NCBI GenBank assembly: GCA_016700115.1
Contig: CP064999.1
Coordinates: 5,327,501-5,391,500, forward strand
DNA: 64,000 nt
From: Sphingobacteriales bacterium
Lineage (GTDB): Bacteria; Bacteroidota; Bacteroidia; Chitinophagales; UBA2359
Reading direction: 5' to 3'
Part shown: piece after piece, positions 27,215 through 36,709 of the stretch
Layout of the letters: the number at the start of each line of letters is the position of its first letter
Position numbering within the stretch: position 1 is the first letter of the stretch
Notes under the pieces: model-generated
Seen by the model: the letters and a program-made list of their open reading frames with translations, nothing else
Database searches by the model: none
What the model was told of the DNA's origin: nothing
Translations under genes and position numbers: made by a program

Positions 27215-29401
27215 ATGTTGTGTGCTATTTTAAAACCCCAAACCTTTAAAGCCTTGACGATATTTGAAATTTTTAAGGATTACAGTCTAACCAACGGACA
27301 ACAAGAACTACTTAAAAACTTAAACGAGTTTTTAGAAAGTAAAACATCTTGCTTTTTGTTGAAAGGTTATGCGGGTACAGGAAAAACTTTTATGATGAAA
27401 GGTTTAACGGATTTTCTCAAATCTGTTAATAGACCTTTTGTTTTGGCTGCACCAACAGGGCGTGCTGCAAAAGTCATTTCACAAAGAACAAAATCAAAGG
27501 CTTATACTATCCACAAAACCATTTATTCAAACAAAGACATCAAGGAGTTCAAAACCGAAAACACAGACGGCACTGAAACCTTTAAATTTTATTACGACCT
27601 TAAAAACAACGAAGACCAAGCCAATACGGTTTATATCATAGACGAAGCCTCTATGCTTTCCGATATGTATTCGGAAGGTGAGTTTTTTCGGTTTGGTTCG
27701 GGCTTTTTACTCAAAGATTTGTTAAAATATATCAATTTTGACAATAACGACCACAAAAAGAAAATCATTTTTATAGGCGATAACGCACAGTTACCACCTG
27801 TAAATATGAACTTTTCCCCTGCACTCAACGAACAGTATTTGCGTGAAAAATGCCAAGTTTCCGTAAACAGTTACGAATTAACAGAAGTTGTAAGACAGCA
27901 AAAAGATAGCGGTATTTTGTATAATGCAACCAAAATTCGTGCTTCTTTGAAAAGCAATATTTTCAATCAAATTGACATTGAAACCAATTTTGCAGACACA
28001 AAGCCTGTTCAACACCAAGATTTACTAAAAACTTATTTGCAAGCCTGCGGAAACCAAATTGATGACGAAACTATAATCATTGCCTATTCTAATTCGTCAG
28101 TCAAAGAATACAACGACTTTGTGAGAAGTCATTTTTTCCCAAACCAAAGCACAATTACAAAAGACGATAAGATAATTTTGGTAAGCAATAACTACAATTA
28201 CCAAATTGAATTATTGAATGGAGATTTTGGCTTTATACAAGAAGTAAGCCCTACAAGCGAAACACGCAATATCATCCTAAAACGCAAAAATAAGTTAGGA
28301 AACGTAGTAGAAATAAAAGTCCCTTTACATTTCCGAAATGTTACTATTCAATTCAAAGATACAGACGAAAAGCCTTATAATATTGAGTGCAAAATCATTG
28401 AAAATATTTTGTATTCCAAAGAACGTGATTTGAGTTCAGACGAATTAAAGGCTTTATACCTTGACTTTAAAATTCGTAATCCATTCCTAAAAGCAGGCAC
28501 GAAAGAACTAAAAGACGCATTGCGAACAGACAAGTATTTTAATGCTTTGCGTATTAAATTTGGTTATGCTGTAACTTGCCACAAGTCGCAAGGTGGAGAA
28601 TGGAAACGTGCTTTTGTAAATTGCAAAACTGCAATGGGCTATTTTAATGCTTCCTATTTTCGTTGGATTTACACAGCACTTACAAGAGCAAAAGAAGTTT
28701 TATATACCCTTGATGAACCACATTTTAAAATTGGCAGTAACCTAAAACCGCCTAAAATAGAGAATATTACACCAAGACAAGATTTAATAGTTCTGAAACC
28801 CGAAGTTTTGGAAACAGAATTATCTTTTGATTTACCACAAGAACAACCGTTTTTGCAAAATATATTTTATGCTGTTTTTGATTTGATAAAAGATGAAGGG
28901 GTAAATATTGACAGCATAAAACACCACCAATATTGCGAAGATTATACTTTTTCTAAGGATACAGAAAAAAGTATTTTCAAAATTTACTACAATAATCAGC
29001 AAAAAATAAGTAATATTCAAAAGCCAATTGGAACAAGTGAGTTTATAAATTCACTTTCTCAAAACCTACAAACACTTGAAAAAAAGACAATTATACTTGA
29101 CTATCAAGAAGAAGTATTGTTAGAACCAAGCAGTAAAGTATTTGATTTTGCAGAGCCTTTTTTACAAGATTTCCACGATTTTATTTTGTCAAAAGTTGGC
29201 AGTCAAAACATTAGCATTTTTGACATCAAACAAAATCAATGGCTACAAAAATACACTTTCAAAAAAGGAAGTTTTGTTGCAGAAATTGATTTTTACTATA
29301 ATGGAAAAAAACAGTTTAATCGTTTTGTTCCTCAACCACAAAAAAGCACTTCCATTGAATTGCTAAATGAAATTATTTCACTAATTGGAAATTTGAAATA
29401 A
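27215..29401 (+). CDS. SF1 DNA helicase (Dda/RecD2-like) with extra C-terminal domain
   Basis: 728 residues. Helicase motifs in order: Q-like LTNGQQELL, Walker A GYAGTGKT (51-58), Ia APTGRAA (79-85), Walker B IIDEASM (141-147), III GDNAQLPPV (188-196), IV VVRQQ (225-229), then AVTCHKSQGGEW and motif VI YTALTRAKE (about 450-493). These place it in the SF1B Dda/RecD2-like group of 5'-3' helicases with a UvrD_C_2 end. About 230 further residues of unknown fold follow. The stop overlaps the start of the next gene by one base, so the two products are probably made together. Such orphan helicases with partners in variable regions often belong to mobile-element or defence functions; that is inference. 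Confidence 0.85.
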   Translation: MLCAILKPQTFKALTIFEIFKDYSLTNGQQELLKNLNEFLESKTSCFLLKGYAGTGKTFMMKGLTDFLKSVNRPFVLAAPTGRAAKVISQRTKSKAYTIHKTIYSNKDIKEFKTENTDGTETFKFYYDLKNNEDQANTVYIIDEASMLSDMYSEGEFFRFGSGFLLKDLLKYINFDNNDHKKKIIFIGDNAQLPPVNMNFSPALNEQYLREKCQVSVNSYELTEVVRQQKDSGILYNATKIRASLKSNIFNQIDIETNFADTKPVQHQDLLKTYLQACGNQIDDETIIIAYSNSSVKEYNDFVRSHFFPNQSTITKDDKIILVSNNYNYQIELLNGDFGFIQEVSPTSETRNIILKRKNKLGNVVEIKVPLHFRNVTIQFKDTDEKPYNIECKIIENILYSKERDLSSDELKALYLDFKIRNPFLKAGTKELKDALRTDKYFNALRIKFGYAVTCHKSQGGEWKRAFVNCKTAMGYFNASYFRWIYTALTRAKEVLYTLDEPHFKIGSNLKPPKIENITPRQDLIVLKPEVLETELSFDLPQEQPFLQNIFYAVFDLIKDEGVNIDSIKHHQYCEDYTFSKDTEKSIFKIYYNNQQKISNIQKPIGTSEFINSLSQNLQTLEKKTIILDYQEEVLLEPSSKVFDFAEPFLQDFHDFILSKVGSQNISIFDIKQNQWLQKYTFKKGSFVAEIDFYYNGKKQFNRFVPQPQKSTSIELLNEIISLIGNLK

Positions 29402-30708
29402 TGCAAGACATTCAAACCATAAAAAAACAGGCAGACGAATTTCGCAGAGGCAAAAAATATGCTGATGCTTTACCTCTTTACAAGCAACTTTGGGAAGAAC
29501 ACCGAGAAAATTGTAATGAATGGGAAGGTTGGGCGTATGCTTTTTGTCTAAAACAGCAAAAGGATTATAAACAGTCCTTAGAAATTTGCAGAGAAGTGTA
29601 TAAACTGAAACCTGATTTTGAGAATATTAAAGGCGTTTATGCGTGGTGCATTTACTACACAGAAATTGCGTTGAAAGTAATAAATGATGAGCCTAAATTT
29701 TTTAAGGCAGGAGAAGGAATTTTGAAGTTATCAAAACAAGATGACCAATATTCGCCATACACGCAAACCGTTTTCAAAATTTTAGAGTATCTAAACGACA
29801 AAGCCATTTATCCAACAGAGAAAATTTTGGAATGGACTAATAAACTAAATTATGAAATTTTAGACAATACACCGTTTTCATTTAAGGATAACGAAGGAAA
29901 AACAAGGGAGTTAGCACCTAAAAAAGAGCAATATTTTATGTGGCGTACAAAGGCATTGCTTGAAAAAGGTTTGTTTGATGAGTGTATAGAATTAAGTCAA
30001 AAAGCATTAGACACATTTGAAAACTTCCATTACAGTAATGAAATTTGGTTTGCAAGGCGTATTTCCTTGTCCTACAAAGGTTTGGGACAGCCTGAAACAG
30101 CCTTAGAACAACTAAAATCTTTGCTAAAACGTAAAAATGAATGGTTTATTCATAAGGAAATAGCAGAGATTTATTTTGAGCAAGGCAACAACGAGCAAGC
30201 CTTAAAATTTGCCATTGATAGTGCTTTGAGTTTTGGAGATGCGGATAAAAAGTTAAACTTGTATAAACTTATATCTGAAATTTTAATTAGCAATAATCAA
30301 AACGAAGAAGCCAAAAAGCACGTTGAATTTATGTATCAAATTCGTAAGGCTCACGAGTGGCGAATAGACAATGATTTGCAAAACCTTATCAATAAATTTC
30401 AAATTGACACTACAAAAACAGTTAATCTGAGAGATTTTGAAAGAGAGTTAAAGCAACTTTGGGAAAAACTAAAATTTAGCAACCAAACGCAATTAACAGG
30501 AACTATAAAATCTATACTTCCAAACGGAAAAGCAGGTTTTGTTGAAACTGAAAATAAAAAATCATATTACTTTCAGTTACGAAGTTTCAAAGCAAAGCCC
30601 GAACTTGCAAAAGTTGGACAAAAAGTAACCTTCTTTTTAGAAGAAGGTTTTGACACAAAAAAGAACCAAAAGACAGAGAATGCAGTAAACGTAAAGCCAA
30701 CAAGATGA
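29401..30708 (+). CDS. TPR protein with C-terminal cold-shock domain
   Basis: 435 residues with no signal peptide, so cytoplasmic. The N-terminal 340 residues are helical repeats of TPR type (ADEFRRGKKYADALPLYKQL, QSLEICREVYKLKPD, GLGQPETALEQLKSLL, IAEIYFEQGNNEQALKFA). The C-terminus from about residue 362 is a cold-shock/OB fold: LTGTIKSILPNGKAGFVET ... YYFQLRSF ... VGQKVTFFLEEG, including the KxGFVET nucleic-acid-binding strand. A single-stranded RNA or DNA binding scaffold is predicted. It is coupled to the helicase by the one-base stop/start overlap. I know of no named system with this exact pair. Confidence 0.82.
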   Translation: MQDIQTIKKQADEFRRGKKYADALPLYKQLWEEHRENCNEWEGWAYAFCLKQQKDYKQSLEICREVYKLKPDFENIKGVYAWCIYYTEIALKVINDEPKFFKAGEGILKLSKQDDQYSPYTQTVFKILEYLNDKAIYPTEKILEWTNKLNYEILDNTPFSFKDNEGKTRELAPKKEQYFMWRTKALLEKGLFDECIELSQKALDTFENFHYSNEIWFARRISLSYKGLGQPETALEQLKSLLKRKNEWFIHKEIAEIYFEQGNNEQALKFAIDSALSFGDADKKLNLYKLISEILISNNQNEEAKKHVEFMYQIRKAHEWRIDNDLQNLINKFQIDTTKTVNLRDFERELKQLWEKLKFSNQTQLTGTIKSILPNGKAGFVETENKKSYYFQLRSFKAKPELAKVGQKVTFFLEEGFDTKKNQKTENAVNVKPTR

Positions 30709-30735
30709 AAAAGCAAAAACATCACACAACATTAT

Positions 30736-30839
30736 GTTTGCGAAAAGGCGGGCTAATGTGCGTAATTTTGGCTTTTGTACTTTCTATAAACTTTGTGCGT
30801 AGGGCAAGGAAAGTGCTATTTAACCCGCCCTTCGCAAAC
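30736..30839. repeat. 104-bp palindrome with a non-palindromic centre, after the helicase pair
   Basis: The left arm GTTTGCGAAAAGGCGGG is matched by the right arm CCCGCCCTTCGCAAAC, with about 70 bases between. It lies 28 bases after the TPR-CSD stop and 41 bases before the next start. A similar element occurs after the next gene (31663-31776). Possible roles: recombination site (attC-like fold-back), or a terminator-like structure without a T-run. Confidence 0.75.
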
Positions 30840-30879
30840 ATTTTTCTTATGCGCACTTTAGAACCGACATTGGAATAAA

Positions 30880-31617
30880 ATGATTACTAAGAAAGACATA
30901 CCACTTGACCTCCTAAAGACAATTGAACCGATTGCACAAGCAAACCTTGACCTTATTCAGTTTAAGAGAGAGGACAACACTTATTATTGCTTTGTAGAAT
31001 CGGACAGCAACTCTAAGAACTTCTTTAGAATTTTTATTGATGGTTCAAAACGTATTGGCAACTATGATATATCAAAATATGCTTTCGAATTCAAACCAGG
31101 TAGCACTTCAAGTGCAAAACAAACAATTACACAGACAACTATAAACGACCTTGGAGGACAACTTAAAAATTGGATAAACCTCATTCGAGATATTCATGAA
31201 ACTCCAAGTGTTCATGATGACAATTTTGTAAAACAGTACGCCGAATTTTATTATAATGAATTCAAAATTGTTGACGAGGATGCAGATACTTCACCTTTTG
31301 ACCCAAACCAACAAGATTTGGTAGAAGTATATTTGCTTTCTCTTTCAACTGCAATTGAAAATTCAGGTGACAAATTAGCCGATACGACAAAAAATGAACT
31401 TCTTAACGACATTAAATTAATTCAAGAAAACTTGGCGACAACAACGAAAAGCCAGGTAATGAAAAGTGTTACAAAGGTTTTTGGAAAATTATACAAGACT
31501 AGCAAATCGCTTGCTAAGGAGATTGTAACTGAAGCAAAGAAGCAATTGATAAAAAAGCTAATTGAATTTGGCATTGAATATGGACCCAAAATTTTGGAAG
31601 CCTTCACTAAGCAATGA
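30880..31617 (+). CDS. Hypothetical protein, cytoplasmic, unrecognised family
   Basis: 245 residues with no signal peptide or clear membrane segment. The N-terminal 90 residues look like a small alpha/beta domain (YYCFVESDSNSKNFFRIFIDG, ISKYAFEFKPGS). The C-terminal half is helical and amphipathic with many lysines (VMKSVTKVFGKLYKTSKSLAKEIVTEAKKQLIKKLI). That pattern can be a membrane-active or protein-interaction helix. I do not recognise it. It is flanked on both sides by palindromes, so it looks like a one-gene insertion unit. Confidence 0.65.
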   Translation: MITKKDIPLDLLKTIEPIAQANLDLIQFKREDNTYYCFVESDSNSKNFFRIFIDGSKRIGNYDISKYAFEFKPGSTSSAKQTITQTTINDLGGQLKNWINLIRDIHETPSVHDDNFVKQYAEFYYNEFKIVDEDADTSPFDPNQQDLVEVYLLSLSTAIENSGDKLADTTKNELLNDIKLIQENLATTTKSQVMKSVTKVFGKLYKTSKSLAKEIVTEAKKQLIKKLIEFGIEYGPKILEAFTKQ

Positions 31618-31662
31618 GAACAAAATATAAAGACATAAGAGAAAAGCTACCGCATAATAGGC

Positions 31663-31776
31663 GTTTGGCTCAATGGCGGGTGAAGTGGTTCGTATGACAG
31701 TTTTGTGGTAGGTTTAAGTGCAGTTCTTCGATTGAACTTTTGTGCTAAAAATCCGCCATTACGCCAAGCCGCAAAC
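31663..31776. repeat. 114-bp palindromic element abutting the IS1182-like insertion
   Basis: GTTTGGCTCAATGGCGGG on the left pairs imperfectly with CCGCCATTACGCCAAGCCGCAAAC on the right. The IS1182-like element begins at 31780. Removing the IS and one copy of its CCGT duplication restores GCAAACCGTTAGGTGC, so the IS landed at the palindrome's 3' edge. Confidence 0.7.
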
Positions 31777-31779
31777 CGT

Positions 31780-33334
31780 CAGGCTGTGAAAAAACTTGTT
31801 TTTTTGCAAAAACTCTCATAAAAACTGGCTATAGAATAATCCCCAAAGCCTATACTTTTGATTGGAGCGGAGATGTTTTTGAGGTTACAACTTTTGTTCA
31901 AAATGAAAAAGAGTGCTGAGAGGCAATATAAAAGTCGTTTTTTTGAGCAAACAAGACTACTTTGGATAGTCGGGCTGCCAATTTTTGAGCTTTATCAATA
32001 GTTCTTCCATCCCAAGTATGTTGATAGTGCGTTTGATGTTATAGACCAACAAAATCAAACTGTGTTCTCCGTTTACTTTTGATAACCCCCGGAGGTTGGT
32101 GTAGTAGTAGTTCCATTGCCGTTTGATAGTTCCAAAAATATGTTCGTTGATTTCCTGCCGTTTGCGGTATTGTGCTTTTTGGGTTTGATAGCGTTCGCTG
32201 TTTTGGGCTACTACTTCGGCAAATTCGCTGCGTTCTATTTCCCTACCCCCTTTTTGCCTGCCGGTACAGAGGTGTTTTACCAGGCAGTTTTTGCAAGCAG
32301 AGGTTCTATTTTTTTTTAAACTTGTAGGGGTGTAATCTCTTGCTTTGTTGTGCCATCTGCCTTTGGTCGAAAGCGTTTCGCCTTGCGGACAAGTGTAGGT
32401 GTCTGTTTCCTGGTTGTAGGTGAACTGAGTGACCAAGTAGGCTTCAGTGGTGCCGTGTGCGTTGCTGTTTACCGTTTCCTGTTGGGCAACGATGGTGGTG
32501 ATGCCGGCTTCTTTGCACTCGCTTAGTTGCCGGGCATTGTGGTAGCCTTTGTCGGCTAAAATGGTCGTGTTTTCCAATTGTAAGTTTTCTTTTGCTTCGG
32601 TGGCTATGCCACTAAGGGCATTTCTGTCGTTTTGGTTGATCGTATGGGTTGCCACCACAAGGCTATGTTTACTATCCACTGCTGTTTGTATATTATAGGC
32701 TACCTCTACCACCTGACCATGAATGAGCAAGGAACGGGCATCTGTATCAGTCGTACTCACTTGTGTAGCGCCTGTTTTCTCTATTTGGGATGCCAACGCT
32801 TCGTATTTCAGCTTGCCGGCTTGCAGGCGATTGATTTTCTCTTGTATCTGCTTTATCTCAGCTTGACGGTCGCTTTGGTCGTTTTGCTCTAATTCTGCTA
32901 TGTATTGCTCCGTTTGACGTGAAATGTAGGCTAAGTGACGCTCTATCTTCTTCGGGTTGTAGTTATTTTTTTTTGCTGTTGTTCGCCCTAATCTTTGTGC
33001 CGTCTATAGCAATTGTTTCACCACTCACCAATTCGGCATCTTTCAAAAAAGCAAAAACAACTTAAAGGTTTTGCGCAACGCATCCGGATTGTCTTTGCGA
33101 AAATCGGCAATGCTGTGGTAGTTAGGTCAAAACCCAATTTTAATAAATCCAGATGTTCAACAAATGCGTCAATAAACCGAACCGGGTTATCAGCTCTGAT
33201 GCTGCTCTCCAAACAGACTATTTGCATCTGCAGGCGGGGTGTTCCTTGTAAGTATGCCATAGCATAAAATTACGCATTTTTTGTTACTTTTTAGAATATT
33301 ATTGTATATTTGTTGGCAGTTTTTTCACAGGCTG
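31780..33334 (-). mobile_element. IS1182-like insertion sequence, internally deleted
   Basis: Ends are CAGGCTGTGAAAAAACT (from 31780) and, read inward from the right, CAGCCTGTGAAAAAACT (to 33334), with CCGT on both sides (31776-31779 and 33335-33338) as a 4-bp target duplication. It carries a single transposase gene on the minus strand. A second copy starts at 63870. The right-hand 220 bases correspond to the repeats that separate gene blocks downstream. Confidence 0.85.
31957..33260 (-). pseudogene. IS1182-family transposase, deleted and frameshifted
   Basis: On the minus strand the protein starts MAYLQGTPRLQMQIVCLESS and RFIDAFVEHLDLLKLGF at 33260. It then jumps, in another frame, to YHSIADFRKDNPDALRKTFKLF, so the roughly 90 residues that normally separate these segments (DUF772 region) are deleted. 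Another frameshift leads to LKDAELVSGETIAIDGTK and the long C-terminal ORF 31957-32796: DTDARSLLIHGQ, ILADKGYHN, the CX2CX4C-like zinc cluster ACKNCLVKHLC, and EHIFGTIKRQWNYYY with the final acidic residue. The DDE triad is largely present but the protein cannot be made intact. Confidence 0.85.
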
Positions 33335-33402
33335 CCGTTAGGTGCAAGCATAGGAAGACACACAACAGACAGGAAAACAATCAATAACAAACAGGAAAAA
33401 GA

Positions 33403-36294
33403 ATGACTTTAAGTTGGAACGAAATAAAAGACCGGGCATTAAAATTCTCAAAAGAATGGGCCGACACGTTGAACGAAGAAGCAGACGCAAAACCTTTTTT
33501 GGTTGAGTTCTTTAATGTGTTTGGAATTACAAGCAAACGGGTTTCGACTTTTGAACATAGAGTAAAAAAATTGGACGACAAAGACGGTTACATTGACCTG
33601 CTTTGGAAAGGAATGATTTTAATAGAAATGAAAAGTCGGGGCAAAAACCTTGACAAAGCCTATCAACAAGCCAAAGACTATACCCACGGACTAAAAGAGC
33701 ACGAATTGCCGAAATACATTCTTGTTTCGGATTTTGAAAACTTTCGACTTTACGACCTTGAAGAAGACAAGATCGTAGAGTTTATGTTGAATGACCTTGT
33801 AAATAATGTTCAGCATTTCGGATACTTATTAGGTTATCAAAAAAAGGTTTACAAAGAACAAGACCCTGCAAACATTAAAGCAGCCGAGTTGATGGGTAAA
33901 CTTCACGACAGATTGGAAGAAATCGGCTATACCGGACACCCATTAGAAGTTTACTTGGTTCGTATTCTGTTTTGTTTATTTGCCGAAGACACCACCATTT
34001 TCAATAAACAACAATTTCAAGACTATTTAGAACAGCGGACTGCTGAAGACGGAAGCGACCTTGCAGCAAAACTGCAAGAACTCTTTCAGGTGCTGAACAC
34101 ACCCAAAGAAAACCGTTTTAAAAATCTTGATGAACAACTTGCCGACTTTCCATACATAAACGGAAAATTATTTGAAGAACTCTTGCCCACAGCAAGTTTC
34201 GACAGCAAAATGCGACAAGCCTTGTTAAACTGCTGTTACATTGATTGGAGCAAAATATCTCCTGCGATTTTTGGCTCTATGTTTCAAAGCGTCATGAATC
34301 CGAAAGAGCGCAGAAACTTGGGCGCACATTACACCAGCGAAACCAATATTTTAAAGCTGATCAAACCGCTTTTCTTGGACGAACTTTGGAAAGAATTTGA
34401 GAGCATCAAAGGCAACAAAAACAAACTCCCCGAATTTCATAAAAAACTAAGCACGCTTAAATTCCTCGACCCTGCTTGCGGATGCGGGAACTTCCTTATT
34501 ATTACATACAGAGAACTGCGATTGTTGGAATTAGAGATATTAAGAGCTACTTATAAAAGGGGTCAGCAAGTAATGGACGTAAGCAGTATTATTTTGCTTG
34601 ACGTGGATATGATGTGCGGTATTGAATATGAAGAATTTCCTGCCCGAATTGCCGAAGTAGCAATGTGGCTAATTGACCACCAAATGAATATGCAAATTAG
34701 CAATGAGTTTGGGCAATACTTTGTTCGTTTGCCTTTGAAGAAGGCTGCAAAGATTGTTCATGGAAATGCGCTTCAAATAGAATGGGGCGATTTGATAAAA
34801 AAACAAACCATAGATATTGAAGCAGACAATACAACCGTGATTGTAAGCGAGCATTCAGTTGAATACCAAACAGTAAACATCAAAACCAAGAACCTTACTA
34901 TTATAGATGAGAGAAGCCATTATGTAGAAAAACTAACCATTAAAAACACCTTTGATTACATCATTGGTAATCCGCCGTTTATTGGAAAATCAAACCAAAA
35001 TAGTGCTCAAAAGGCAGATATGGAGAAAGTGTTTGCTGGAGTAAAAGGTGCTGGCGTTTTAGATTATGTAACTGCATGGTATTTAAAAGCGGCTCAACTT
35101 ATTCAAAATACTAAAACCAAAGTTGCTTTTGTTTCTACCAATTCCATAGTGCAAGGTGAGCAAGTTGGTATTTTATGGAATTTGTTATTTAACCATTTTA
35201 AAATCAAAATTCATTTTGCTCATAGAACTTTTAGCTGGAATAATGAGGCGAGAGGAAATGCTGCGGTGCATGTTGTAATTATTGGTTTCGCTGCTTACGA
35301 TACAAACTACAAAACCATTTATGAATACGAAGGCCTAAAAGGCAAACCCCACGAAATGAGAGTTAAAAATATTAATCCTTATTTAGTGGAAGGTAAAGAT
35401 TTTGCTTTATTGTCGAGAACTAAGCCTATTTGCAAAGTTCCAGAAATGTTGTATGGAAATAAAATTGTTGATGGTGGATTTTATCTTTTTACAGACATTG
35501 AAAAGGATGAATTTATTAAGAAAGAACCACAGGCAAAAAATTTATTTAAAGCAATTCTTTCAGGAGATGAATTCATAAATGGGAAAAACAGATGGGTATT
35601 ATATTTAGAAGATAGCGACCCTAAAGAAATAAGAAGCTTACCATTGGTAAAAGATAGAATTGAAAGTGTTGCCAATTACAGAGCATCAAGTACAAAGGCA
35701 CAAACAAGAGAAACTGCAAAAACTCCAACCTTATTTGCTGAACCAAGGCAACCTAAAAGTGATTTCCTGTTAATACCAAGAACTTCATCTGAAAATAGAA
35801 AGTATTTGCCATTGGGTTTTTATTCGAAAGATTTTATTGTAAATGATAGTTGTACTGCATTACCAAATGCAACATTACTTCATTTTGGGATATTAAGTTC
35901 TTCTATGCATATTGCTTGGGTAAAATATACTTGCGGACGATTGAAAAGTGATTTTAGATTTTCTTCTAGTATTGTTTACAACAACTACCCTTGGCCAGAA
36001 AACCCAACCGACAAACAAATCAAAGCGATTGAAACAGCCGCACAGAAAGTGTTAGATGCAAGAACAGAATTTCCTAATTCATCCCTTGCCGACCTTTATG
36101 ATCCTTTAACAATGCCTCCATCTTTAATAAAAGCACATAACGAGTTAGACAAAGCCGTTGACCTGGCTTACAGACCACAACCATTTACAAGTGAGGCCAA
36201 CAGAATGGTGTTTTTATTTGAGCTTTATGAAAAGTACACGGCTGATTTATTTACAAAAGAGAAACCAAAAAAGACTAAAAAATCAACAGCGTGA
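33403..36294 (+). CDS. MmeI-like (type IIL) restriction-modification enzyme
   Basis: 963 residues, the size of MmeI-type single-chain enzymes (about 920). N-terminal nuclease: Asp65 then Glu75-x-Lys77 in DGYIDLLWKGMILIEMKS, a PD-(D/E)XK core. A helical spacer follows, then the adenine methyltransferase: motif X RNLGAHYTSETNILKLI, motif I FLDPACGCGNFLI and motif IV IIGNPPF. The target-recognition region is about residues 690-860, and the C-terminal helical part reads PWPENPTDKQIKAIETAAQ. It should methylate one strand of an asymmetric site and cut about 20 bases away. One polypeptide does both jobs, so no separate specificity gene is expected. It lies between the IS1182-like element and a 270-bp repeat. 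Confidence 0.88.
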   Translation: MTLSWNEIKDRALKFSKEWADTLNEEADAKPFLVEFFNVFGITSKRVSTFEHRVKKLDDKDGYIDLLWKGMILIEMKSRGKNLDKAYQQAKDYTHGLKEHELPKYILVSDFENFRLYDLEEDKIVEFMLNDLVNNVQHFGYLLGYQKKVYKEQDPANIKAAELMGKLHDRLEEIGYTGHPLEVYLVRILFCLFAEDTTIFNKQQFQDYLEQRTAEDGSDLAAKLQELFQVLNTPKENRFKNLDEQLADFPYINGKLFEELLPTASFDSKMRQALLNCCYIDWSKISPAIFGSMFQSVMNPKERRNLGAHYTSETNILKLIKPLFLDELWKEFESIKGNKNKLPEFHKKLSTLKFLDPACGCGNFLIITYRELRLLELEILRATYKRGQQVMDVSSIILLDVDMMCGIEYEEFPARIAEVAMWLIDHQMNMQISNEFGQYFVRLPLKKAAKIVHGNALQIEWGDLIKKQTIDIEADNTTVIVSEHSVEYQTVNIKTKNLTIIDERSHYVEKLTIKNTFDYIIGNPPFIGKSNQNSAQKADMEKVFAGVKGAGVLDYVTAWYLKAAQLIQNTKTKVAFVSTNSIVQGEQVGILWNLLFNHFKIKIHFAHRTFSWNNEARGNAAVHVVIIGFAAYDTNYKTIYEYEGLKGKPHEMRVKNINPYLVEGKDFALLSRTKPICKVPEMLYGNKIVDGGFYLFTDIEKDEFIKKEPQAKNLFKAILSGDEFINGKNRWVLYLEDSDPKEIRSLPLVKDRIESVANYRASSTKAQTRETAKTPTLFAEPRQPKSDFLLIPRTSSENRKYLPLGFYSKDFIVNDSCTALPNATLLHFGILSSSMHIAWVKYTCGRLKSDFRFSSSIVYNNYPWPENPTDKQIKAIETAAQKVLDARTEFPNSSLADLYDPLTMPPSLIKAHNELDKAVDLAYRPQPFTSEANRMVFLFELYEKYTADLFTKEKPKKTKKSTA

Positions 36295-36344
36295 CAAAGA
36301 CGAAAACATACGAAAGAAAAGAATGCCGACACCTTACCGCGGCA

Positions 36345-36611
36345 ACCGTTTCACAACTACTCAAAAACCACTAAATACCCGATATTTTAGAAAATTGTTA
36401 CCTTCAAATTAAAAGCTTCTGCTGATTGGTGGGCTACCCCAATTTGACAAATCAAGATGCTCAATAAAAGCATCAATAATCCGCACAGGGTTTTCAGTTC
36501 CGATGCTGCTCTCCAAACAGATTACATGCATCTGTCGGCGGGGTGTTCCTTGTAAGTATGATAAAACTTAAAATATTAGTGTATTTTTGTTACCGTTTTT
36601 TTCATAGGCTT
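36345..36611 (+). repeat. About 270-bp IS-derived spacer repeat, copy 1
   Basis: Starts CAACCGTTTCACAACTACTC and ends TTTTTTCATAGGCT. The 3' two thirds are the beginning of the IS1182-like transposase read on the minus strand (GTPRRQMHVICLES); the 5' third (ACTACTCAAAAACCACTAAA) is not present in the IS. Further copies lie at 42257 (split), 43886, 46617, 47769, 49824 and 63596. Confidence 0.9.
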
Positions 36612-36709
36612 ACGTTATTTGCAACCCTAAAAAAACGACACAGATATAAACGTAAGGCACTAAGACAATCAAAATTATCAACTCAATTTTAATTCTTGTA
36701 GCAGTATTT

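Noticed and set aside
36345..36611. Spacer repeat as a simple MITE from the IS1182-like element
   Set aside because: Only the right end of the IS is present; the left third and its boundary do not match the IS left end, so a plain internal deletion does not explain it.
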